A stretch of DNA of 64,000 nucleotides from Sporolactobacillus kofuensis (GTDB lineage: Bacteria > Bacillota > Bacilli > Bacillales > Sporolactobacillaceae): positions 16,665-80,664 of the forward strand of contig NZ_JBHSTQ010000012.1 in NCBI RefSeq assembly GCF_042660205.1, in the 5' to 3' direction. The translations under genes were made by a program, and so were the position numbers. This document shows, piece by piece, positions 53,057 to 62,377 of this stretch. Each line of letters starts with the position of its first letter. Position 1 is the stretch's first letter. Under the pieces are notes generated by a model. That model saw only the letters and a program-made list of their open reading frames with translations. It made no database searches and was not told the DNA's origin.

Positions 53057-54973
53057 ATGGATGTTTCAACAATTAAAAATCCTAAGTTTCTAAAGAAAAT
53101 GCCTGTTGATCAGATGATTGATCTTGCAAAGGACATCCGATCTTTTCTTATTCATAAATTATCTAAGACCGGAGGCCACTTGGCACCAAATTTGGGCGTT
53201 GTTGAACTGACATTGGCGCTTCATAAGGTGTTCAACAGTCCGGAGGATAAGCTGATCTGGGATGTCGGACATCAGTCCTATGTCCACAAGATTCTCACTG
53301 GAAGAGGAGATCAATTCGATACGCTCCGCCAATATAAGGGCTTATGTGGATTTCCCAAACGAAGTGAAAGTGAACATGATGTTTGGGAAACAGGGCACAG
53401 TTCAACTTCACTTTCAGCTGCACTTGGGATGGCTGTTGCCCGAGATCTGAAACACGAAAACTTCGACGTGGTTGCCATCATTGGAGACGGAGCATTAACA
53501 GGTGGAATGGCTCTTGAGGCTCTAAATGATATCGGACATCAGAAGCGAAACATGATCATTGTGCTTAACGATAATGAAATGTCGATCGCTCCTAATGTTG
53601 GTGCCATGCACAATATGCTTAATCGTATTCGTTCAGCAAACAAATATAATCGAGCTAAAGAAGATATTGAGTACTTGATGAAAAGAATTCCTGCATTCGG
53701 AGGCAAATTAGCTTCTGTGGCTGAACGGCTAAAAGACCGACTTAAATATATGCTCGTATCAGGAGTGTTCTTTGAAGAACTCGGGATTACCTATCTTGGG
53801 CCTGTAGACGGACATAATTTTGAAGCTTTGATTGATAACTTAAACTATGCCAAGAAGCGAAAAGGTCCGGTATTAATCCATATATTGACTCAGAAAGGGA
53901 AAGGATATAAACCGGCAGAATTAGATGAAGTTGGCACATGGCATGGTACGGGTCCTTACAAAATTGAATCAGGTGCTTTTATTAAGCCTGTTGCCGTAGC
54001 ACCTGCGTACAGTAAGGTAGTCAATGATACTTTGCAGGAGATTGCTCGAAAAGATGACCGAGTGGTTGTTATTTCCCCTGCAATGGTTGTTGGTTCAAAG
54101 CTTGAAGGATTCGGACGTGAATTTCCAGATCGCTTATTTGATGTTGGCATAGCAGAACAGCATGCAGCCACATTTGCAGCAGGATTAGCGACACAAAATA
54201 TGAAACCAGTGCTCTCCATCTACTCGACATTCATGCAACGTGCGTATGATCAATTAGTACATGATATTTGTCGACAGAACCTAAACGTGGTCATTGCTGT
54301 TGACCGGGCAGGGCTCGTCGGTGCAGATGGTGAAACCCATCAAGGTATCTTTGATGTCGGTTTCTTACGCGAACTGCCGAACTTAACGATTATGATGGGA
54401 AAAGATGAAAAGGAATTAAGAAATATGATTTTTACTGCTCTTCACTATGATCGTGGACCGATTGCCGTACGCTATCCCCGTGGCAATGGTTTAGGCGTAG
54501 CTATGAATGAGGCGCCTGAATTGATTCCAATTGGCAAATGGGAAGTACTTCGTGAGGGTCACGATGCAGCGGTACTGGCTTTTGGACCAATGTTGCAAGT
54601 TGTCTTAGACGCTGCCAAACACTTGGAAAGTGAAAAGATCAAAATTAAGGTTGTGAACGCACGCTTCATTAAACCACTTGATCATGAAATGCTCTCGGAG
54701 TTGTCACAGAGCGGCATGCCACTATTGACTGTTGAAGAAGGCCTTCTTGATGGTGGGTTTGGCTCAAGTATTATGGAATTTTTCCACGATTACGGGGATC
54801 ATGAACACATCATTGAACGAATGGGTATTGATGATTGCTATGTAGAGCATGGTAGCGTCGGTGAACTACTGGAAGAACTCGGCTTAACAAGTGAGCAAAT
54901 TTGTGTGCGCATTAGAAAGATGCTCAAAGAACAGAACCCAAAGAATGGAATTAGGAAGGTTTTTACTTCATGA
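53057..54973 (+). CDS. dxs: 1-deoxy-D-xylulose-5-phosphate synthase
   Basis: This protein of about 638 residues is a TPP enzyme joining pyruvate and glyceraldehyde-3-phosphate in the first step of the MEP isoprenoid pathway. The TPP motif is GDGALTGGMALEALNDIG...LNDN; DVGIAEQHAATFAAGLA carries the catalytic Glu, and RYPRGNG is near the end of the transketolase domain. ATG 53057 gives MDVSTIKNPKFLKKM as in relatives; GTG 53048 overlaps oapA by 4 bp. Coupled to tlyA by a 4-bp overlap. Confidence 0.96.
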   Translation: MDVSTIKNPKFLKKMPVDQMIDLAKDIRSFLIHKLSKTGGHLAPNLGVVELTLALHKVFNSPEDKLIWDVGHQSYVHKILTGRGDQFDTLRQYKGLCGFPKRSESEHDVWETGHSSTSLSAALGMAVARDLKHENFDVVAIIGDGALTGGMALEALNDIGHQKRNMIIVLNDNEMSIAPNVGAMHNMLNRIRSANKYNRAKEDIEYLMKRIPAFGGKLASVAERLKDRLKYMLVSGVFFEELGITYLGPVDGHNFEALIDNLNYAKKRKGPVLIHILTQKGKGYKPAELDEVGTWHGTGPYKIESGAFIKPVAVAPAYSKVVNDTLQEIARKDDRVVVISPAMVVGSKLEGFGREFPDRLFDVGIAEQHAATFAAGLATQNMKPVLSIYSTFMQRAYDQLVHDICRQNLNVVIAVDRAGLVGADGETHQGIFDVGFLRELPNLTIMMGKDEKELRNMIFTALHYDRGPIAVRYPRGNGLGVAMNEAPELIPIGKWEVLREGHDAAVLAFGPMLQVVLDAAKHLESEKIKIKVVNARFIKPLDHEMLSELSQSGMPLLTVEEGLLDGGFGSSIMEFFHDYGDHEHIIERMGIDDCYVEHGSVGELLEELGLTSEQICVRIRKMLKEQNPKNGIRKVFTS

Positions 54974-55800
54974 AAGATAGAGAAAGAGTAGATGTACTCC
55001 TGGTTAAGAAGGGATTATTTGACTCCCGTGAAAAGGCACAGAGAGCAGTCATGGCTGGTATGGTCTATCATGGCGATCAGCGTGTTGATAAGCCAGGAAG
55101 CAAAGTGGAGAGTACTCTAGAATTTAACATCAAAGGTAATCTTTTACCGTATGTCGGGCGCGGCGGTTTGAAACTCGAAAAAGCACTTAAAGTGTTTCAA
55201 CTGGATCTAACAGAAGTACTCATGCTTGATATTGGTGCATCGACCGGTGGATTCACGGATTGTGCATTGCAAAATGGCGCGAGAAAAGTCTATGCGTTAG
55301 ATGTTGGGTACAATCAATTGGCATGGAAACTGCGTAGCGACCCCCGAGTTGTTGTTATGGAGAAAACGAATTTTCGATACTGTACGTTAAGTGATTTTAA
55401 GGAAGGCCGTCCGGAATTTTCATCCATCGATGTCTCGTTTATTTCGTTGAAAAAAATACTTCCGGCGCTTGCAACTATTTTACAAGAGAATGGGGAAGTT
55501 GTGGCGCTTATTAAACCACAATTTGAGGCGGGACGCGAAGAGGTCGGTAAGAAGGGCATCGTCCATGACCCGAAAGTACATTTATCGGTGATTCAGGATC
55601 TATTGCAATTTGCGTTAAGCTGCGGTTTTTCTATATTACATTTAGACTATTCTCCAATTACCGGCGGAGACGGAAATATTGAATTTCTTACGCACCTTCG
55701 CTTAGATGGTGACCATGCTGAAAATTTATTGGAGACCACACCTGAAGAAGTTGTTCGCACTGCCCATAATAATTTTAAAAAGAAACAAACAAACGATTGA
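54970..55800 (+). CDS. yqxC: TlyA/YqxC-family RNA methyltransferase
   Basis: This 276-residue protein has an N-terminal S4 RNA-binding domain (RVDVLLVKKGLFDSREKAQ) and an FtsJ-type methyltransferase domain (DIGASTGGFTDCALQNGARK, DVGYNQLAWKLR). TlyA homologues 2'-O-methylate rRNA. In Bacillus the next gene is argR/ahrC; here a terminator, a repeat and recN follow. Confidence 0.92.
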   Translation: MKDRERVDVLLVKKGLFDSREKAQRAVMAGMVYHGDQRVDKPGSKVESTLEFNIKGNLLPYVGRGGLKLEKALKVFQLDLTEVLMLDIGASTGGFTDCALQNGARKVYALDVGYNQLAWKLRSDPRVVVMEKTNFRYCTLSDFKEGRPEFSSIDVSFISLKKILPALATILQENGEVVALIKPQFEAGREEVGKKGIVHDPKVHLSVIQDLLQFALSCGFSILHLDYSPITGGDGNIEFLTHLRLDGDHAENLLETTPEEVVRTAHNNFKKKQTND

Positions 55801-55825
55801 GCCGAAAAAAGGCTCTTTTTTTTGT
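55799..55825 (+). terminator. Terminator of the nusB/folD-to-yqxC gene string
   Basis: GAGCC-GAAAAAA-GGCTC followed by TTTTTTTT, directly at the yqxC stop codon. Confidence 0.82.
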
Positions 55826-55890
55826 GCAAAGAGAAAGTATAAAAATTCACTCGGACAAACGGCAATCCGTCACTAAATTTAGGTTCAAAC

Positions 55891-55940
55891 ACGAAAGGGC
55901 GCCCGCAAGCAAGCGAACAATCGAAGTGCTAATAAAGACA
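55891..55940 (+). repeat. Intergenic repeat copy F (3' part only)
   Basis: ACGAAAGGGCGCCCGCAAGC and AAGCGAACAATCGAAG match the 3' block of copies A, B and E. It sits where argR would be expected. Confidence 0.65.
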
Positions 55941-56060
55941 TCCGTAAATTCATGCAAGTACAGAAAAAGGCGAAAAAGAAAAGAAAATGATTGACGTAAT
56001 CGCGTGAATAAGGGAAAATGGAGAATAGGAACAAACGTTCGAAACAAAGAGGTGCGTATC

Positions 56061-57761
56061 ATGATATCTGAATTGCAAATTATCAATTTTGCGATTATCG
56101 ATAAACTAACTATATCCTTTGAGAAAGGACTAACCGTTTTCACAGGTGAAACAGGTGCAGGTAAGTCCATAATTATTGATGCTATTGCATTGCTTGCTGG
56201 TGCACGTGGTTCTTCTGAATTTGTGAGACATGGTACTCAAAAAGCAGAAATTGAGGCATTGTTTGACAGTGAAGATCAACAAGGGATCAGAGAATTGCTC
56301 CAAGATCAAGGGATTGAACAATCAGAAGGCCAGCTTGTGCTAAAGAGAGAGATCTCGAGCTCTGGAAAGAGCGTCTGCAGAATCAATGGGAAGTTGGTTA
56401 CGCTATCAGTACTGCAACAATTTGGTCGTTTATTAGTTGATATTCATGGGCAGCATGAGCACCAACGATTATTGGATCCCACGAATCATTTAAGTTTTGT
56501 TGATCAATTCGGTGGTCTATCACTGGAGAAATTCAGCAGTACCTACCGCGCAGAATATAAAGAAGTTGCAAAACTGGCAGCCCAGTGTAATAAATTTAAC
56601 CATGATGAGAAACAAATTGCTCAGAGAATTGACTTGCTTCAATATCAAATTGGTGAAATTGAAGCAGCACATCTGAAAGCCGGTGAGGAAGAGCACTTGC
56701 TTGAAGAAAAACGAAAGCTCGTCAATTTTGAAAAAGTATTTCAAGCCCTCAAAGCAAGCTATGAGGCTTTAGATGGCGAAAACGCTGGACTAGATCTCCT
56801 AAGACAGGCATCAGGAAATCTTGATGCCATTCGTGATCTCGATCCTAAATTAGAGCACTTCTCAGATTCGGTTTCAAATGGTTATTTCCTTTTGGAAGAA
56901 CAAGCCTCGGCGATACGCAATTATCTTGAACAAATGGAATATAATCCTGAGCGACTCGATGATATTGAAATGCGTCTGAATGAAATTCATATGCTTAAAA
57001 GAAAGTATGGAAACTCTGTGGAAGAGATGATCACTTATTATGAACAAATCAAGAAAGAATATCAGGAGTTGAATGATCGGGATCGGAATTTTGATGCATT
57101 AAATGACGCACTGCAAGAAGGACTCGAACGGTTAAGAACGCATGCAATGAACTTGTCGACCGCAAGAAAAAAAGTTAGTGTAAAGCTCGCGCGTGCAATC
57201 AATAGTCAGTTTAAAGATCTCTGTATGGAACATGCTTTAATTGACATTCATCTTAAAATGAACAATAACCTGGAGTCCTTTTCAGGATTCGAATCAGATG
57301 GAATAGATCAGGTCTCATTTTACATAACGACTAATCCCGGAGAACCTTTTAAACCTCTAGCTAAGACAGCTTCAGGAGGAGAACTCTCAAGGATTATGCT
57401 GGCCATTAAAACAGTATTCAAGAAGGTCATGGGGCCAGCGACAATTATTTTTGATGAGGTTGATACAGGGGTCAGCGGTCGTGCTGCACAAGCGATGGCG
57501 GAGAAAATTTGCAGCTTATCTCAAGACGCACAAGTCTTCTGTATTACGCACCTTCCGCAAGTTGCCGCAATGGCCGATCACCATGTATTTATTGAGAAAT
57601 ACATGACGAAAGATCATCGAACAAGAACATCAATCAAGAAATTAAGTGAAAGTGATAAAATTACGGAAATCGGCAGAATGATTTCCGGACCTCAAATGAC
57701 TGATCTTGCACGTGAGCATGCAAAGGAATTAATCAATTTGGCTGAAAAAGTAAAAAAATAA
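56061..57761 (+). CDS. recN: DNA repair protein RecN
   Basis: This 566-residue SMC-like ATPase acts in double-strand break repair. It has Walker A FTGETGAGKSIIIDAI (about residue 28), coiled coils flanking a central region (150-380), the signature ASGGELSRIMLAIK and Walker B TIIFDEVDTGVSGRAAQAM. ATG 56061 follows AGAGGTGCGTATC; upstream in-frame sequence is not RecN-like. Confidence 0.95.
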   Translation: MISELQIINFAIIDKLTISFEKGLTVFTGETGAGKSIIIDAIALLAGARGSSEFVRHGTQKAEIEALFDSEDQQGIRELLQDQGIEQSEGQLVLKREISSSGKSVCRINGKLVTLSVLQQFGRLLVDIHGQHEHQRLLDPTNHLSFVDQFGGLSLEKFSSTYRAEYKEVAKLAAQCNKFNHDEKQIAQRIDLLQYQIGEIEAAHLKAGEEEHLLEEKRKLVNFEKVFQALKASYEALDGENAGLDLLRQASGNLDAIRDLDPKLEHFSDSVSNGYFLLEEQASAIRNYLEQMEYNPERLDDIEMRLNEIHMLKRKYGNSVEEMITYYEQIKKEYQELNDRDRNFDALNDALQEGLERLRTHAMNLSTARKKVSVKLARAINSQFKDLCMEHALIDIHLKMNNNLESFSGFESDGIDQVSFYITTNPGEPFKPLAKTASGGELSRIMLAIKTVFKKVMGPATIIFDEVDTGVSGRAAQAMAEKICSLSQDAQVFCITHLPQVAAMADHHVFIEKYMTKDHRTRTSIKKLSESDKITEIGRMISGPQMTDLAREHAKELINLAEKVKK

Positions 57762-57887
57762 CACTGGTACACTCATCCTATACTGGAATTAATCCATTAA
57801 GCTGTGAACTCATAATTCTGCTCTTCTCAGGTCATTTTAATAAATGCACTACAAGATAAGGTGCGGGTTGAGCGAGGAGAGTGAGTT

Positions 57888-59162
57888 ATGAAGAAAAGAA
57901 AGACGTTAGGAATCACGGTTATACTTGTTCTTCTCAGCTTCATGGTCATCAATTCAAGTATTCGAACTGAACAGTTCATCGCAAATACACTGCTGAAAGA
58001 CGGTGGAATGCAGTCCAATATCCTTCATTTGCATGCTGAGTTGACAAGTGGATCACCAGTTTCGATGATCATGAAAAAGCACAAGGTGGACGTGTTGACG
58101 TATCAACAGCGAAACCAACGAGTTAGAGCGGTATCACAGGATCATGTTAAGTTTGCCGATTGGCACAACACCAAAGAAATTAGACTCGTACCTGGAGGTC
58201 AGTCGATAGGTATCCAATTGAGTACAAAAGGTGTTCTTGTTGTTGGCTATCACTTAATTAGTACCAAGAATGGCGAATCCTCGCCAGGGGAATCAGCAGG
58301 CATTCGTGTTGGGGATGTGATTACAAAAATAAATGGAATACCAACAGGTTCGATAACAGATGTGCGTCATATTGTTCGTAAGTCGAGGACAGACAAGCCG
58401 CTTCAATTAACGTTAATTCGCCAACGGGCATTGGTAAAGAAGAATCTAACACCATTGTTGGACAGAGATCATCAGCATTATCAGCTCGGATTGTTCATTC
58501 GTGATTCGGCATCGGGTATTGGAACCATGACTTTTTATGATCCCAAATCAGGCGCTTATGGAGCTCTCGGTCACGTCATCTCAGATCGTGATACCGGACA
58601 GCCAATACTTGTTAAGAATGGACGTATTGTCCGATCAACGGTACAAGCAATCGATCGGGGTAGAGAAGGTAGACCAGGCGAGAAAATAGCCTTCTTTCCC
58701 GAAAATGCGATGAGCATCGGTAATGTATCAAAAAATACACCATTTGGAATATATGGGAAAATGGAACAGAACAACGTGAAGCTTTTTGAGCAGAATGGTC
58801 AAGCACTTCCCATCGCAACAGCCGAGCAAGTAAAAGAGGGGCCAGCAAAAATATTAACGGTCCTTAATGGAGATAAAGTCGAGGCATTTGATATTCGCAT
58901 ACTCAATTCGATTCCTCAGAACCACCCGGCTACAAAAGGATTAGTGATAAAGATTACTGATCCTAGATTATTGCGAGCAACCGGAGGGATCATTCAGGGG
59001 ATGAGTGGCAGTCCGATTATTCAAAACGGAAAACTTGTGGGTGCTGTGACTCATGTCTTTGTTAATGATCCAACAAGCGGTTATGGTGTTCATATTGAAT
59101 GGATGATTGAAGAAGCAGGTATTACTAATCATCAAATACCCAGAAATGAACTTGCAGGTTGA
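57888..59162 (+). CDS. spoIVB: SpoIVB serine protease
   Basis: This 424-residue protein has an N-terminal membrane anchor (residues 7-24), a PDZ domain (about 120-195, PGESAGIRVGDVITKINGIP) and an S55 protease domain. The triad is visible as His in GALGHVISD, Asp in KITDPRLLRATGG and Ser in GMSGSPIIQNGK. It is made in the forespore and triggers pro-sigma-K processing. AGCGAGGAGAGTGAGTT is the RBS. Confidence 0.96.
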   Translation: MKKRKTLGITVILVLLSFMVINSSIRTEQFIANTLLKDGGMQSNILHLHAELTSGSPVSMIMKKHKVDVLTYQQRNQRVRAVSQDHVKFADWHNTKEIRLVPGGQSIGIQLSTKGVLVVGYHLISTKNGESSPGESAGIRVGDVITKINGIPTGSITDVRHIVRKSRTDKPLQLTLIRQRALVKKNLTPLLDRDHQHYQLGLFIRDSASGIGTMTFYDPKSGAYGALGHVISDRDTGQPILVKNGRIVRSTVQAIDRGREGRPGEKIAFFPENAMSIGNVSKNTPFGIYGKMEQNNVKLFEQNGQALPIATAEQVKEGPAKILTVLNGDKVEAFDIRILNSIPQNHPATKGLVIKITDPRLLRATGGIIQGMSGSPIIQNGKLVGAVTHVFVNDPTSGYGVHIEWMIEEAGITNHQIPRNELAG

Positions 59163-59311
59163 CATGATATTTAAACGAATCATCATGTACTAAGTACAAA
59201 AATTATCCGACATTCTCTGCAAAAAAAGTCGAATAAACATAAAAAAACACAATATGACTTGTTTTTTGATAAAAAATGTAAGAAAAATATAAATTAATGA
59301 AAAAAAGAATA

Positions 59312-59340
59312 AAAGGAAACTCTTCCCTCTTGTCGAATGA
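59312..59340 (+). promoter_or_regulatory. Sigma-H promoter with 0A boxes upstream of spo0A
   Basis: AAAGGAAAC (59312-59320) and GTCGAATGA (59332-59340) fit the sigma-H consensus (RnAGGAwww / RnnGAATww). TGTCGAA (59331-59337) is an exact 0A box, and TTTCGACGA near 59356 is an inverted near-match, so Spo0A probably controls its own gene here. Confidence 0.8.
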
Positions 59341-59376
59341 TTAACATGTAGAATTTTCGACGAGGGGGATTTTGAG

Positions 59377-60195
59377 TTGCAAACAATAAAAGTCTGCTTA
59401 ACAGACGATAACCAAGAATTGATTCTGCTGATATCAGAGTATTTGAAAACACAAGATGATATTGAAGTGATTGGGTCGGCAAGCAACGGTCAAGATTGTC
59501 TAGAAATGTTGAAGACAGTAGCTCCTGACGTTCTGCTCCTAGATATTATTATGCCTCATCTTGATGGACTTGGTGTCTTAGAACAAATCCATTCGAATCC
59601 GGATCTTCCAAAACCAAGTATTATTATGCTGACAGCATTTGGCCAAGAAGATGTAACGAAGAAAGCCGTCGAACTTGGTGCGTCGTATTTCATGTTGAAA
59701 CCGTTTGACATGGCAAATTTGGCAAACCATATTCGTCAAGTCGCAGGAAAGAAAGATGCAGGTACCAGACCGGTCTATAGTACACAATCCGCAAGTCAAC
59801 GACCATCACAGGCAGATAAACTGCATGATTTAAATGCGAGTATTACGGATATTATCCATGAAATTGGGGTTCCTGCTCATATAAAGGGTTATATGTATCT
59901 GCGTGAAGCCATCTCCATGGTCTATCATGATATTGAACTGCTCGGATCAATTACAAAAGTTTTATACCCTGATATCGCCAAAAAATATAAGACGACACCA
60001 AGTAGAGTTGAACGAGCAATTCGCCATGCGATTGAAGTGGCTTGGAGTCGCGGAAATGTGGAATCCATATCGAATTTGTTTGGCTATACGGTCTCAATGT
60101 CAAAAGCAAAGCCAACCAATTCGGAATTCATCGCCATGGTCGCAGATAAGCTGAGAATTGAGAATCGTGCTGAAGAATCGATGAAGATTCTTTGA
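59377..60195 (+). CDS. spo0A: Spo0A, sporulation master response regulator
   Basis: This 272-residue protein has a receiver domain with Asp10, Asp11, phospho-acceptor Asp56 (LLLDIIMPHLDG) and Lys106, a linker, and the Spo0A DNA-binding domain (HDLNASITDIIHEIGVPAHI, TPSRVERAIRHAIEVAWSRG). The start is TTG 59377, 6 nt after GAGGGGGAT. A TTG start is unusual for so central a regulator and could keep its level low. Confidence 0.97.
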   Translation: MQTIKVCLTDDNQELILLISEYLKTQDDIEVIGSASNGQDCLEMLKTVAPDVLLLDIIMPHLDGLGVLEQIHSNPDLPKPSIIMLTAFGQEDVTKKAVELGASYFMLKPFDMANLANHIRQVAGKKDAGTRPVYSTQSASQRPSQADKLHDLNASITDIIHEIGVPAHIKGYMYLREAISMVYHDIELLGSITKVLYPDIAKKYKTTPSRVERAIRHAIEVAWSRGNVESISNLFGYTVSMSKAKPTNSEFIAMVADKLRIENRAEESMKIL

Positions 60196-60290
60196 GTTGT
60201 AGGGTTATTTTGAAGCGATCAGATGAATTAGTTATCTTTGTTGCTCATTTTTCTAAAAACACATGTAAACTTGATGATTGCTCATAAATT

Positions 60291-60345
60291 GAAACATCTT
60301 CAGATTATTGAATTGAGAAATTCAGTAAAGAAGATGTTTTTTTAG
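60291..60345 (+). terminator. Terminator of spo0A
   Basis: AACATCTTC and GAAGATGTT enclose an inner CTGAATT-like pairing, followed by TTTTTTA. Confidence 0.8.
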
Positions 60346-60410
60346 GACAATTTTTGTATGAACGCAACTGAAGCATGTATTTAATAATGAACTGAATGGC
60401 GGGAATAATC

Positions 60411-61334
60411 ATGTTAAAAGTTGGTGTTATCGGAATTGGTTCTATAGCGTTAAAAGCATATCTACCGATTTATTCGGAAATAGACGATGTTGATTTTTAC
60501 TTTTGTACACGTAATCAGGACACGATTAATAGGATACGAGCGAAATATCGATGGGCACATTTGTACTCGTCCCTTGATGATTTACTCAATGAAACTCATG
60601 AAACTCTTCAAGCGGCTTTTGTTCATTCAGCAACTGCATCACATGTACCGATTATTGAACGTCTTATAAAAAATGGTATCGCCGTATATGTTGATAAACC
60701 GATTGCTGACCATTACGATCAAGCCGAGAAACTGACCAATTTGGCCGAGAATCTGAAGGTTCCACTGATGACCGGTTTTAATCGTCGTTTTGCACCTTTT
60801 TATCAGACTGCAAAAAGCATTTCTAATAAAACGATGGTCATCTGCCAAAAAAACAGGAGTAATGCGCCTGGTGATTTGCGAACGATTGTGTTTGATGATT
60901 ATATTCATGTCGTTGATTCGCTTCGGTTTCTCGTTGGCAAACCACTTGACATACAATCCGTACATGTAGTCAAAGATCAAATGAATCGAGTTGTTGCGCT
61001 TTCGACAGTATTTCGTAGCGGGTCTATTCTTGCAACAGGTATAATGAATCGTGTTAGTGGAACAAACCAAGAAGTCACGCAAGTAATGGCTGAAGAAGGA
61101 GAATGCATCGTCCGTAATTTATCTGAGCTCAAAAAATTACAAGGAACATCGAGCTGTTGCCAACAGTTTAATGATTGGGATCGTACGTTATATAAAAGAG
61201 GTTTTGAAGGGATCGTTCATAAATTTCTGAGTGCTGTTAAAGAAAATAAGGATCTTCCAATAGCAAAACGTGATGCATTAGAGACCCACAGATTATGTGA
61301 GTGGATTGTTGAAAAGGGAGAGGTCGATGAATAG
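60411..61334 (+). CDS. Gfo/Idh/MocA-family oxidoreductase
   Basis: The product has about 307 residues. The N-terminal Rossmann fold opens VGVIGIGSIALKAYLPIYSE; VDKPIADHYDQAE holds the conserved EKP/DKP Lys; a C-terminal alpha/beta domain contains DDYIHVVDSLRFLVG. These enzymes oxidise or reduce sugar derivatives with NAD(P). ATG 60411 follows GGCGGGAATAATC. It resembles the YceM/MviM group. Substrate unknown; a decayed sugar transporter gene lies just downstream. Confidence 0.83.
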   Translation: MLKVGVIGIGSIALKAYLPIYSEIDDVDFYFCTRNQDTINRIRAKYRWAHLYSSLDDLLNETHETLQAAFVHSATASHVPIIERLIKNGIAVYVDKPIADHYDQAEKLTNLAENLKVPLMTGFNRRFAPFYQTAKSISNKTMVICQKNRSNAPGDLRTIVFDDYIHVVDSLRFLVGKPLDIQSVHVVKDQMNRVVALSTVFRSGSILATGIMNRVSGTNQEVTQVMAEEGECIVRNLSELKKLQGTSSCCQQFNDWDRTLYKRGFEGIVHKFLSAVKENKDLPIAKRDALETHRLCEWIVEKGEVDE

Positions 61335-61344
61335 TCTTGAACGG

Positions 61345-61830
61345 CACTATGATTACGAATAGCCATGCAAATTGGTTCAGTTTTATCGTTTATTTTGTTA
61401 ACTATGTTTTGCTCGCCATTTTCATGCGTTCCCGTACATAGATTAAATGGTATGAACAGAGATAATGCTTAATCTTCCGGTCTTTGGGGCCAATGGGTGG
61501 TCTATGTACTATTGCCACAATCAATAGGCATGATCCTTGGTGCAGCAGTTCTATCTCGTCGATAGATCAAAACATTGTATCATCGATACACTGCCTACGA
61601 TATCGTGCCGGGATGTATTTGGGCAGGCGGGAATAGTTGGATTGCAACAAAATTAGAAGGTGTTGCTTTGATCTTCTCTATGTCGCAAATTGGTACGTTC
61701 TTTCTACATTCGAGGGTATTTTTATTCTCGGGGTGAAAAAGTCAAAAAAATCAGGTGCCCCTATCGTTGATTGGTTGCGTGTTAATCGTCATCGGAGGGG
61801 TTCTTCTCCGCTTTACGAAGAGATAACAGT
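61345..61830 (+). pseudogene. Decayed GlcU-like (GRP family) sugar transporter
   Basis: Several reading-frame pieces match the second half of GRP-family glucose/ribose transporters in order. LWGQWVVYVLLPQSIGMILG is followed by an in-frame stop, then YDIVPGCIWAGGNSW and ALIFSMSQIGT. After a frameshift comes STFEGIFILGVKKSKKS, and after another shift SLIGCVLIVIGGVLLRFTKR. The N-terminal half is largely lost. At least two frameshifts and one stop make it non-functional. Confidence 0.82.
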
Positions 61831-62031
61831 CCTGGAATTTACTAACTGATTCAATTTTTTAGTGAAAGGTCATGACATGAGCTGAAATGAATGATAAAAT
61901 ATAAATAAGCTTTTTGAAGAATCTTGTCATCTTGTAAGATGAAAACGGTTCTTTGAAGAAAATGGCAGGTTTATTCATTCTGAATCCTGTACAATTTAAC
62001 TATTATGTAGATGAATGGAGCGAGTAGAGAA

Positions 62032-62301
62032 ATGGAAAAGACTTATGTTGTTACTGACGAAACAGGTATTCACGCACGCCCGGCAACCGTGCTTGTAAGT
62101 GAAGCAAGCAAATTCGAATCAAACATTAACATTGAATACAATGGTAAGAAAGCGAACTTGAAGAGCATTATGGGTGTAATGGCTCTTGGTATTATGAAAG
62201 GCGCTGAATTCAAAATCGTTACTGAAGGCTCTGATGCAGATGAAGCTTCTGCAGCAATCGGAGGAGTCATTGCAGCACAAGGTATTGGCGAAGAAAAATA
62301 A
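62032..62301 (+). CDS. ptsH: Phosphocarrier protein HPr
   Basis: This 89-residue protein carries the phosphate-accepting His14 in GIHARPATVLV and the regulatory Ser45 in NLKSIMGVM (His15 and Ser46 in usual numbering). It relays phosphate from enzyme I to sugar EII proteins and, as HPr-Ser-P, helps CcpA in catabolite control. His14 rules out Crh. ATG 62032 matches the family; GGAG lies about 12 nt upstream. ptsI does not follow. Confidence 0.95.
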   Translation: MEKTYVVTDETGIHARPATVLVSEASKFESNINIEYNGKKANLKSIMGVMALGIMKGAEFKIVTEGSDADEASAAIGGVIAAQGIGEEK

Positions 62302-62314
62302 TTTTTATTGAATA

Positions 62315-62363
62315 ATAAAAAGTGATGGATTTGAGGAGTAACCTCATGTCCATCGCTTTTTTT
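62315..62363. terminator. Terminator between ptsH and convergent yidC2
   Basis: AAAAAGTGATGGA...TGAGG-AGTAA-CCTCA...TCCATCGCTTTTTTT, a long stem suited to both directions. Confidence 0.92.
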
Positions 62364-62377
62364 ACTTTCATTTAATT

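Noticed and set aside
61637..61849. 70-codon ORF upstream of ptsH as an independent gene
   Set aside because: Part of it is the out-of-frame GlcU-like remnant; it is better explained as a piece of the pseudogene.
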